From the NCBI GenBank assembly GCA_008704415.1, contig VXIS01000180.1:1-64000 (forward strand): DNA of 64,000 bases, given 5' to 3'. Both the position numbers and the translations under genes were made by a program. Every line of letters begins with the position of its first letter. Positions within the stretch are counted from its first letter, which is position 1. The notes beneath the pieces are model-generated. The model did not search any database. It saw nothing but the letters and a program-made list of their open reading frames with translations, and had not been told where the DNA came from. The DNA comes from Sphaerosporella brunnea (taxonomy: Eukaryota > Ascomycota > Pezizomycetes > Pezizales > Pyronemataceae). This document shows positions 56,137 to 64,000 of this stretch, piece after piece.

Positions 56137-57438
56137 ATGGCAAATGCTCACGGCGAAGATAAAGAAAGCAAGAGCGATCCACTGCTGAATGAGAAGCGTG
56201 ATGACGACACCCCAATGCCTGTGCGCGGCGTTCAGAACGAAACCCCACTTCCTCTTCGCCTGCAGGCGAACGATATCCCCGTGTTGATGAACGGTCCTGA
56301 AGCTGAGGGTGTAGTTCCTCTTGCCTTTCAGGAGGACGACCTTTCTGTGTTTTCGAGCGGTCCTCAAAGTGACAACCCGGTTCCTCCTCCCGTGCAGGTG
56401 CAGAAACGCGACATTCACATCCCTTCGAACGGTTGTGAGAGCGACGACCGGGTTCCTCCTCCCCAGCAGGAATGCGATGTTGAGATCTCTCTGGGTGCTG
56501 CTGAAGGTGACGGCTCGGTTCCTCTCCCGTTGGAAGAAGACGACATTTCTGCGTCACTGAGCAATTTTCAAACCGACGACCCAGTTCCTCCTCCCGAGCA
56601 GAAACGCGACATTCACATCTCTCTGGGTGCTGCTGGAGTTGGCGGCTCAGCTTCTCTCTCCTGGCAAGAAGACGACATATGGGCGTCTCTGAGCGGCCCT
56701 GAGAGCGACGACCCGGTACCTCCTGCTCACCAGGAACGCGACATGCACATCTCTCAGAGCAGTCCTGAACGCGGCGGCCAGGCTGTGGTCGACTCTGGGT
56801 CTGTGTCCGGTCCTGAAAGTGACGGCCAAACTCCTACTCCCCGGCAGGAACGCGACATGTACCTCTCTCCGGGTGCTGCTGAATGTGGCGGCTCGATTCC
56901 CCTCCCCTTGCAGGAAGACGACGTTTCTACGTCTCTGGACGGCCCTGAGAGCAACGACCCGGTACCTCCTGCTCACCAGGAACGCAACATGCACATCTCT
57001 CCTCCTCCGCTGCAGGAAAACAACAGACACCTATCTCCGAGCGGTCCTGAAAGCGACCGCGGGCAAGCTAATATTCTGGTGAAAACCGATTCCACGATTT
57101 CGGAGGAATGCAAGGCAGCCACGCAGACTGTTGACATCCCCGGGTCCAGCATCCCGTCTTTCGACCCCAAGACGAGTATCCTCATAACGTTCATTGACAA
57201 CACTGTGCCTCCAATGATCGTGGTACGGGGCAAGCCGTTCCACTGGGTGTTCTTCCAAATGCTACCGGTATTGAAAGTGACCACGGACCAGCAACGGCTG
57301 GTGGCATACGTTCAGAACTTTGCGGGCCCATCAGAGCTGTTCATTGTGGACTCCGAGAAGACGTGGCGGCGGCTGGCAGACGATACCAGAATTCATAGTG
57401 TTGTCTTTGGCGCTGTCAATCTGGAAACTGGGTCGTGA
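56137..57438 (+). CDS. Gene A, second coding block: tandem-repeat middle and conserved C-terminal module
   Basis: 433 codons from ATG 56137; as an exon it may begin at 56125. Residues about 20-315 are an acidic, Pro-rich tandem repeat alternating two half-units, such as SGPESDDPVPPAHQERDMHI and LGAAEGDGSVPLPLEEDD, each near 20 residues. Residues about 330-433 form a non-repetitive, globular-looking end: ILITFIDNTVPPMIVVRGKP, FFQMLPVLKVTTDQQRLVAY and VDSEKTWRRLADDTRIHSVV. The last motif matches the duplicated SEERWR..ADD module of gene B. No catalytic motif, signal peptide or membrane span is visible. The frame is free of stops for 1.3 kb while the repeat copies differ, so it is probably a live gene. 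Confidence 0.75.
   Translation: MANAHGEDKESKSDPLLNEKRDDDTPMPVRGVQNETPLPLRLQANDIPVLMNGPEAEGVVPLAFQEDDLSVFSSGPQSDNPVPPPVQVQKRDIHIPSNGCESDDRVPPPQQECDVEISLGAAEGDGSVPLPLEEDDISASLSNFQTDDPVPPPEQKRDIHISLGAAGVGGSASLSWQEDDIWASLSGPESDDPVPPAHQERDMHISQSSPERGGQAVVDSGSVSGPESDGQTPTPRQERDMYLSPGAAECGGSIPLPLQEDDVSTSLDGPESNDPVPPAHQERNMHISPPPLQENNRHLSPSGPESDRGQANILVKTDSTISEECKAATQTVDIPGSSIPSFDPKTSILITFIDNTVPPMIVVRGKPFHWVFFQMLPVLKVTTDQQRLVAYVQNFAGPSELFIVDSEKTWRRLADDTRIHSVVFGAVNLETGS
56250..57062 (+). repeat. Coding tandem repeat in gene A (about 105-120-bp units)
   Basis: Recurrent DNA words such as CAGGAACGCGACATGCAC, GAGAGCGACGACCCGGTACC and AAGAAGACGACAT occur about every 105-120 bp, with half-units of about 60 bp. 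Some copies are nearly identical (56695-56757 and 56938-57000), others diverged, which suggests ongoing unequal exchange. Confidence 0.8.
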
Positions 57439-59746
57439 TTCCTGGAGAAATGGGGATGCAGAGGGGTGAGAGAGCGCGAGAGGCCAGGCGAGGGGGGAGT
57501 GGGTGGATGCCACATTTGATTTTTTTTCTTCTTGGTTTCTCTTCAGACCTGCTTTGACGGATCGGGATCGCACTTGCTATTACTGTCCGTCTGTTTGTTG
57601 ATTTTGATTTCGGTATCGCCCGACTATCGCACTCATCTAGCACACGACAGGTCCAGCCGCTTTTGCGTCGCCCTTGCTGATGTGTATTGTTGTGCGATGC
57701 TGGTGTGAGACCCTCTCCCATTTTCTCTTCCCTATACGAATCTCCTTTGCCCGCTGTGTTGAGACACGCCCGTCTGTGGGCACTTGCGGCCCAAGCGTAG
57801 TCGGCTATGTCCTATACATGTCACGGCCGCAAGCAAGCGTATGAGTAAACCAACGAGATCTCGGAGGCCGTTCGGCAGGTCGGTGGCGATGACACGTTTG
57901 TAGACGAAGCCCGGACGGGCTCCTCGCATACCGAATCGTAAAGCGCGTCGAGATGTGTCGGCCAGTCGGTGGGTCCGACGAAACTGCGGCCTCGTCTTAG
58001 TTGCAAAATCCGCGAAGAATGGCGATAGCGCGTGTCAATAACCTCCGTTTTCACTTCCGCATGCTCGTTCGTTGCTGAACGGTTGCCACTATGTTTTGCG
58101 GAAGCTTATTGACAACCTTACGATGCGGTCATCTAGAATTGGGTAGAAGGTCTGCGGTGTAGAGAGATTGTGATGTGACGTCGACCATCAAAACACATAC
58201 GCGCGCTGTATACGTAACATCCCGAGCTGCTTGGCCTCCTTCTCCTGCGGCTACACTCACCCCTCCTCGTGGTTTGCGCTGGGGGTAGCGAATGAGTTGC
58301 AGCTGCATGGCTCACGTTGACGCTCCGCATTCTATCGTCGGGAGAGCTAATGGGATCCGCAGTCCCTGTGGATAATACAGGTGGGGGAAACCTACTGTGG
58401 CGGTGATGTCTTTGCATTTCGCTAGCCCGCCGGGCATTATATCCCCGCGCGTCGCTCCGCCGCCGACAACGCTTAGACCTCCACCATCTTCTCCTCTGCT
58501 GTATCGATTCCGACGTTTATTTCCTAATGGCATTCCAAACGCATCCCAGCTGGGGACGTACAGGGCACCGCCCGGCAAATGTGAGATTGAGCCATGTCGT
58601 CGCATGTCACGATCCTCGCTCGCTTGGTCGGAGCAACGGGTTTGTGCGGACAATGTCGTAGGCGACGGACGTGATGGCAATTTTTTTCAACTGCGCCCGG
58701 AAGTCTGAGATGAATGTGTGCAATGGCTTTAAGAGAGATGTGGCAATAATCAGTTTGAGGTATGTGGCACTTTGGAGTCGCCTTTCGGTTGCGCCGAAAA
58801 ATGCTTGAGGTTGATGGGCCATGTCGAGGGATAGACGTGTCGTTGAAATGCTGTCTAAAATGTGTCCAAGAATCCATTGGTCCCGCCAAGGCCAGAGGGC
58901 GGGGCGTATTCCTGCGGCCCAGAACGGCGTGGCTCGGCATCTGAGTGATCACCAGCGACGCGCGTATCGGCCCCGTTGATTAACTCCATTACAGTTTGAT
59001 CGACTGCCGTAATTGACTCTATAACGCTCACAGCCAAGAGTACAGATACCTATTTCTACATCCACCCAAAGCAACCTTCAACCGGGTTCTGCTGCAATAT
59101 TGTCTCACAGGCTTCAAGGGCCGCCGGTGTAGAAGTGGACGGCGCTGGTCATTTTCGGTTCGCGAGCTGTTGGTTTCTTCTGGTGGCCAACAGTTGTGAG
59201 CTGTTGCAAACACTGTGAAGCCTCTCTCTGGGCTCCGCGGGTTGCTGAGGCGGGTCCTCAGACACCAGCAAGGGTGCTTCCTGATGAGCTGTGAAAATAT
59301 GTGTGTTGCTAGAGTCAGCGCGGGTGTACCATGAAATATAGGGGGGGGAGGGTCCTTTGATTTACAAACTTGTATATCCGCTTCCATGCGGCGTTGGTTT
59401 ACTTGTGCAGAGTCTCTTTGGGCTGCGTGTTTCCCAACGTTGGAGAAGGCAACGCGAGAGTCCTTCAGGAGACAGCAGTCACGACGCTGGTTTGCGATGG
59501 GAAGGAGAGAACTGGCGATGGAGGTGCTAAACGCTTGCGGACACATCCGTGACAGCGGCTGTAGGTTGCTGGACTGCACACAGTCGCAGTTTGGACCAGA
59601 ATACCCTGCAACGTGTTCACGAGTTCACCCAAATATTCCAAACAAAAAGGTATTGTCATTTTTCATCCAAATGCGTCGGGACCCCAACCAGGTATTGCCA
59701 TGCAAGTAAGTCACATAGTGCACAGCTTCGATTGTAACAGTGATAG
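57439..59746. other. No recognisable gene
   Basis: Short ORFs only (up to 183 codons, 59028-59579 minus), without motifs. The first 200 bp include T-rich runs (TTTGATTTTTTTTCTTCTTGG) that would be the 3' end of gene A. Confidence 0.4.
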
Positions 59747-60251
59747 CTAAACAGCAATCAATATATAGGTGGCGTTCGCCCGAATTGGCCTAAACAGTGT
59801 GGGCGGCGTATGTGAGGCCTTTTCCCGATCAATTGCGCCGCATAAGATCAAATATCGGACAAACCGGACGTCGGTCTTCCACAGGCCTAGATCGGTTCTC
59901 ATAAGGACTCCCACATCGGTTGGTATGTCCGTCCGATCAGTGTAAGCCTCATGAATTCTGTCCACACTCTCAAAAAATTTAGACACAAGCTTATTCGATA
60001 CATTTTCGGGACCAAGAGCACCTGGTATCATTTGTCGAAAAGCAGGCGAGCTGGACTCGCAATTTCTGCGAGCATAACTCGTGGATGCTCCCCACGCATC
60101 CTCAATCGGGTTCATCTCCGGATGGTAATTGTGTAAAAAGAGGCATTGATGGCCAACACCCTCAAAAATTGCGTCCACGCGGCCGCTCGGCGCCACAAAG
60201 TCAGGCTCCATAGCTAGAATCTCCCTCGCACACTTAAGGTACTCTTGGAGG
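59747..60251 (-). pseudogene. DDE transposase, C-terminal part
   Basis: Minus strand. Reads LQEYLKCAREILAMEPDF and then HQCLFLHNYHPEMNPIEDAW with GASTSYARRNCESSS, the PKYHPELN.IE..WG..K.Y.R.NC signature of a DDE transposase family common in fungal genomes; the Glu in NPIE is the third catalytic residue. Just upstream in reading direction, at 60251, the frame is interrupted by a hAT element. It resumes at 61156, and removing the insertion with one target copy keeps the frame (NKQRSCDSKCLQEYLKC). Confidence 0.65.
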
Positions 60252-61155
60252 TAGTGTGGCAAACGAGCGGGCTTGAGACGAGCCCAAGGGGTCACTCGAT
60301 CCGGATCATGAGTTTAACTGACTCGCATCGCGAGCGCGAGCTGGTTGAGAGGGGGCTCGAGTGAAAGCTCGAGCCGGCCAAGCGAAATCATGTTTTGAGG
60401 CGGAAGCACGCGCGCAGCCAGCAATTCATGGTCATGTAAATTTTCTGATATGTGGTTAAGCCAGGTAGATCAGTCCGATAAGTCTGACAGGCCTGAAGAG
60501 AAGTCCAGCGCAGCCTCGGCATCTGAATCTGTACCCTCGGCCGCATCGTGGTCACTCTGAGCGGCTGGCATCCTCTCCCTCGTCCCAGCCTCTGGTACAA
60601 CCTCCGTATCTTGTAACCCCCCTTCTCCCAGGTGTTTACTTCCGTCTGCTTGAGCCAATGCTTAAGCACCGATAGAGTACTGCACGACTCCTTAAGTAGA
60701 CGGTTGCGCTTCTTAGTAATGATATCGCCAGCCCTAAAAATCGTGTAAGTTTGGGGAAGATACAGCGGCCGGGCCCGGAGTTTTGATACTTATACTGGCA
60801 AGAGTCTCTCGAATGGCACGCTTGACGCATAAACTGCAAGTCAGTCCCTGGCCATTCGTGCAACCGTGGGAAACCTGTGCTCGATGAGCTTCCACCAGTG
60901 TAGTGGATCGGTTTTCAGGTCCACAGGTGGTTCGCAGAGACAGCGGGCAGTCTGCGCGGCATCCATAGCTGGTTGGCTTCATGTAGCCTTACGCACCAGT
61001 GGTGAAATCTTGTTCTATCTAGGAAGCTCGAGAGACTCGATCCGTGCTCCATCCCAAACGTTCTGTGTTCGAGCTGGGTCGAGCTCAACTAGATGTTGCT
61101 CGTGCTCGCAGCCGCAGCTTTGAGCTTGATCTGGCTCGGTTCGTTTGCCACACTA
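60252..61155 (-). mobile_element. hAT family 3, copy 2 (904 bp), nested in the DDE transposon
   Basis: Left end TAGTGTGGCAAACGAGCGGG; complement of right end TAGTGTGGCAAACGAACCG. Target duplications CTTGGAGG (60244-60251) and CTTTGAGG (61156-61163) differ at one base. Inside, on the minus strand, it keeps a decayed hAT dimerisation domain and tail. CTCGAG/GAGCTCGAGC-type palindromes lie near both ends, as in the copy at 62243. Confidence 0.85.
60470..60937 (-). pseudogene. hAT C-terminal dimerisation domain (copy 2), broken
   Basis: In shifting minus-strand frames: DLKTDPLHWWKLIEHRFPTV then ARMARDLQFMRQACHS, GDIITKKRNRLLKESCSTLS and LKHWLKQTEVNTWEKGGY. This is the hAT dimerisation region (DPL.WW...., A..ARD, G.I....R..L). 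It ends with HDAAEGTDSDAEAALDFSS and GLSDLSD, a tail shared with the copy at 62243. The stretch with the S.R.FS.AG motif is disturbed. Confidence 0.75.
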
Positions 61156-62242
61156 CTTTGAGGCATTTCGAATCGCAGCTCCTCTGCTTGTTGAGAATGC
61201 GGCACTGGAGTACCAGATTTGTTTTCCATAAACTCCGTTCTTCACGAACAATTCAAGCCCCATTTGCTTTCCATTTGATAGGACCATTGACTGCTCTTCA
61301 TTGGTCTACGGATTAATAGTTGTCCGCATAAAGCGCTGCTTGCCGCCTGGTGCCAGGACGATCTTATTTGCACACAGTGCACTGCTGCCGAAGGCGGAGA
61401 ATATCGTGGAATTATCAAAGATAAATACCTCTTGACAGCCTGGGAATGGCAATTCAAATAACAGTATAACGACAGCCTCAATTTGCTTGACCAGGTGTTC
61501 CCCGTTCCACCACAGGTCTCCACCCCATTCCAAAAAGTATGCATCCTGGTAGCGGTCCGCGCGCGTTCCCTCTTTAAGGCCGTAGGTAGGTAACTGTTCT
61601 TCAGGAATAGATCAAGGGGGTAGATAAAGTCTTGCTATGCGTGTGACAAAATGTGGAGTCTTGATGTTCCTTCCCTCCCCGTTTGGATGGACCGTATACC
61701 ATTCGTGGCCAGTCCAGCCATGCGTCCTGCCTTCGTTTGCAAAGAAGGTACTTTCCTCCAGATAGCCTCAAATATCTGGCCACCTTGCCGGGTCGAAGGT
61801 GGCTGGAATGCAGAATCATATTTCTGCCGGGAGATTGCCTGGCAAGGGCACCATATAATAGTCCACTTTTTGCTTTTGAACTCCTGAATCGCCGGGAGAA
61901 ATTCTTTCTACCGACATTCCACCACATCCGCTCGCTCATGGCAATCTTTATACAGTCCTTTGCGCTCGTCATCCCATTGCAGCCCCCGGTTCTTGAAGAA
62001 ATATCCGCGCCGCTGATGAGCTGATAGTTTTCTGCACCGCCTCAGGATCGGCCCCGTCGTTCATCATCTCCCGTTGCCAGCAAGCACAAATGGCCTGGGC
62101 CAGCGTAACGCAGTCCACCTTTTCCTTTTTACCAGCAAGGACATCACGTATAAAACGTAAAGCCGCCTCATCCTTACGTTTTTCCTAGACTTTTGCGAAC
62201 CGGCCCTGGTGGCTAGATAGAAACAGTCCGGACTGCCCCGAT
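61156..62242 (-). pseudogene. DDE transposase, middle part
   Basis: Minus strand, several frames. The best block is LWWNGEHLVKQIEAVVILLF followed by FPGCQEVFIFDNSTIFSAFG and LAPGGKQRFMRTTINP. The FDNS motif holds the second catalytic Asp, and the GGKQ..MR segment is typical of the same family as the C-terminal part at 59747. Earlier parts (61972-61601; KRKDEAALRFIRDVLAGKKE near 62180-62120) are frameshifted. A TAG follows TTINP. The left edge is the hAT insertion at 60252-61155, the right edge the one at 62243-63593. Confidence 0.6.
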
Positions 62243-62257
62243 TAGTGTTGCGCACGA

Positions 62258-62400
62258 GCGGAGCCCGCTCGAGCAAAAAGCTCGAGCCGCGAGCACGAGC
62301 CGGCTCGAGTCTATGTATTTTTGCGCTCGAGTGCGCTCAATCGAAAATTTTTTGAGCTCAAGTCAGACTCGAGTCATTCGAGCTTTCTAGATAGCACGAG
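62258..62400. repeat. Subterminal CTCGAG palindrome cluster of hAT copy 1
   Basis: At least six CTCGAG or near-CTCGAG words fall in 140 bp (GCTCGAGC, GGCTCGAGTC, GCGCTCGAGTGCGCTC). A matching cluster in the other end lies at 63465-63572. hAT transposases bind short subterminal repeats, so these may be binding sites; that role is inference. Confidence 0.7.
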
Positions 62401-62942
62401 GTTTCACTGAAGTTGACTCCCACCCCGCTTCCCCCCCGCCCCTCCTACAACCCCCCCCCCGCGCCCCCTCTCAACTCCAAAACCCCAACTTCACCCGGAC
62501 AATCTCACGAACGTCAAAGACCAAATAGCCAGCGCGTAGTGCACGTATGGAAGAAGATGCAATCCGAGCATCCCACAAAGAGCTCAGTGGATGTTGGGGT
62601 AAGGAGCTGTTCTCACCGCTGTTGACCTAACTCTAATGACTCCAGATACATTGCATGCTGCGGCTGGGGCACGGACGCTCAGTGCACAGGCAACCTCACC
62701 ATATACCGCCTTTCTCTACGCCCGTAGGATAACATTTCGTGAGGAGGTTGAGGTGGTTATCCGCATCAGTAGGGGTGACCCGTGCACGTTTGGAGTCTAT
62801 TCTGAAGGTCAACTATAGCCGTTGCACAGTGGAAACAATGAAAAACCCTCACCTTCGAAGCGTTCAGGTAGATGAAGATCTTGCTGCAATGTTTGGCAAC
62901 ATTGGACAGTGAGTCCAGGCTACAAACAACGCTTCAAGCACA

Positions 62943-63197
62943 ATGGAGGCATCCGAGACTACACGTTATTTGTGCAAACCCCCGGTGGGCTCAAAGACCG
63001 ACCCGCTTCACTGGTGGAAGCTCAATGAGGACCCATCCCCGACTCTTGCAAGAATGGCGCGAGATTACATTGCGATATGTGCCTCCAACGTACCCTGCGG
63101 GCAACGTTTCTCAGTGGCTGGTGACATAATCACCAAGAAGCGGAACCGTCTTCTCGCAGAATCCAGTAGCGTTTTCTACTGCTCAAGAGTTGGCTGA
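62943..63197 (+). pseudogene. hAT C-terminal dimerisation domain (copy 1)
   Basis: 84 codons open: DPLHWWKLNEDPSPTLARMA, RDYIAICASNVPCGQRFSVA, GDIITKKRNRLLAESS. This matches the hAT dimerisation domain (WW......P.L...A.D.L.....S...ER.FS.AG.I....R..L), with CGQR in place of the usual SER. Out of frame downstream lie TGETIHTAQRGHDAAEG and LDVEALLNSSSGLSDLSD, ending at TGA about 63376-63378. The N-terminal zinc finger and catalytic core are missing. Confidence 0.85.
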
Positions 63198-63601
63198 AGT
63201 AGACGGATGTGAAACCCTGGGAAAAATGGAGATATGAGGAGGCGGAGAACGAACCAGCGCCGACTGGTGAAACTATACACACCGCTCAGCGTGGCCATGA
63301 TGCAGCAGAGGGTGTTGAATTGGACGTTGAAGCTTTGCTGAACTCCTCTTCGGGTCTCTCAGACTTATCCGATTGATCTGGGATTGATCTGCGCACTTTA
63401 TACTGTCACAGATGATTTACATTGCCCTGCAACAGCTCCCGCGTGCGTCAAAATGTGATTTTATATGGCGGGCTCAAGCTTTAGCTCGAGGTCATGCTTC
63501 CCGGGCTCGATCTCGCGAGTCGAGAGTCAAAATTGCACGAGCGGGCTCGAGCCTACCCCCAAGCTCGACTTGACTGCGCTCGTGCGCAACATAGCCCCGA
63601 T

Positions 63602-64000
63602 TGACGATTCCGTGTATTGTTCAAAGAACGACGCGTCAAGCCGAGAAGTTGGTAGTTCACCAGCCATCAATCTGTGTGTGCCATTTCTCGTCGTTCTGCC
63701 TGGGCCTTAAGGACTTCGGCTATGGCACACGCTGCAAGCCTTGCCTGGCTACAGTTAAATGAGCTCTTGTTTTACATCCAGCGCCTCGGCTGGATGGCTG
63801 TGCATATGGACATACGGGCCTGCAGTACAGCTGTCCTGCAGTCCGCCATTCTGCTTCCATCCGTTTGATATCCGCTCTGCTTATGCGCGGTCCGATCTGC
63901 AATCGGACAAAGACTTGCTTCCCAGCGGCCTTTCCTGCTGGTGTTTCTGTTAAGTACAACTGCATAACATTGCCATGCTCAAGGTCAGGAAACTTCACGA
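63602..64000 (-). pseudogene. DDE transposase host element, upstream part (cut by window edge)
   Basis: Minus strand, continuing the host of the two hAT insertions. Traces such as ISRADIKRMEAEWRTAGQL and ACAIAEVLKAQAERREMAHT look like a helical transposase N-terminal region in changing frames. No motif fixes the family here; assignment rests on position next to the target duplication at 63594-63601. Confidence 0.35.

Larger units (their letters stand above)
62243..63593 (+). mobile_element. hAT family 3, copy 1 (1351 bp), perfect target duplication
   Basis: Left end TAGTGTTGCGCACGAGCG; complement of right end TATGTTGCGCACGAGCG (one base shorter). Identical 8-bp target duplications GCCCCGAT lie at 62235-62242 and 63594-63601. 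The first 150 bp and last 120 bp are crowded with GCTCGAGC palindromes. It encodes only a hAT C-terminal dimerisation domain and tail; the catalytic core is gone. Confidence 0.92.

Noticed and set aside
1..64000. A giant Starship-type mobile element carrying the accessory genes
   Set aside because: No tyrosine recombinase (captain) gene or matching boundary was recognised; the region is explained by many independent small insertions.
1..64000. tRNA, rRNA or other RNA genes
   Set aside because: No convincing internal promoter boxes or foldable cloverleaf were noticed; a tRNAscan/Infernal run would be needed to exclude them.

Overview
The window looks like a repeat-rich compartment of a filamentous fungal genome, most likely an ascomycete (Pezizomycotina). 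The evidence is a Ty3/gypsy chromovirus, a Mutator-like element (MULE) with a 60-bp intron, many hAT-type elements, a LINE ribonuclease H relic, a Ty1/copia relic and an HNH-nuclease gene. No housekeeping gene, tRNA or rRNA was recognised. The taxonomic call is inference from the families; nothing in the sequence fixes the species.

Layout. 1-41 is the end of an LTR. 1.4-1.6 kb is an 18-bp minisatellite. 4.36-11.5 kb is a broken gene (gene B, minus strand) split by a 5.5-kb chromovirus (4714-10247). 12.0-14.8 kb holds LINE and MULE relics. 16.5-16.9 kb is a TA-flanked MITE. 17.9-19.5 kb is a 159/160-bp tandem array interrupted by a 720-bp hAT-type MITE with a perfect 8-bp target duplication. 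22.0-22.3 kb is a second, different hAT MITE. Further copies of the first MITE family lie at 27.2, 30.9, 36.4 and 52.9 kb. 37.67-40.69 kb is a nearly intact MULE with perfect 9-bp target duplications. 41.8-42.7 kb is a decayed, unrecognised coding region. 43.4-45.3 kb is a copia relic. 45.8-47.1 kb holds coding fragments split by a 349-bp solo LTR. 47.9-48.8 kb is an unclassified element with terminal inverted repeats. 50.0-50.8 kb is an HNH gene with one nonsense codon. 55.7-57.4 kb is gene A, the best candidate for a live host gene. 59.7 kb to the window end is a DDE transposon carrying two insertions of one hAT family (60252-61155 and 62243-63593).

The most interesting host-gene signal is the pair gene A / gene B. 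They share an N-terminal segment (A: LNRNYTSWEEDEMERLV; B: LNRNYTGWNEVDMARLV; both run to CLDNVR) and a weaker C-terminal SE..WR..ADD module, joined by unrelated low-complexity middles. In B the C-terminal module is tandemly duplicated and the chromovirus sits inside one copy. I recognise no known family for them. The other strong signals are structural: a probable self-priming chromovirus, nested insertions with exact target duplications, and a hAT-type MITE family that keeps a short conserved coding segment.
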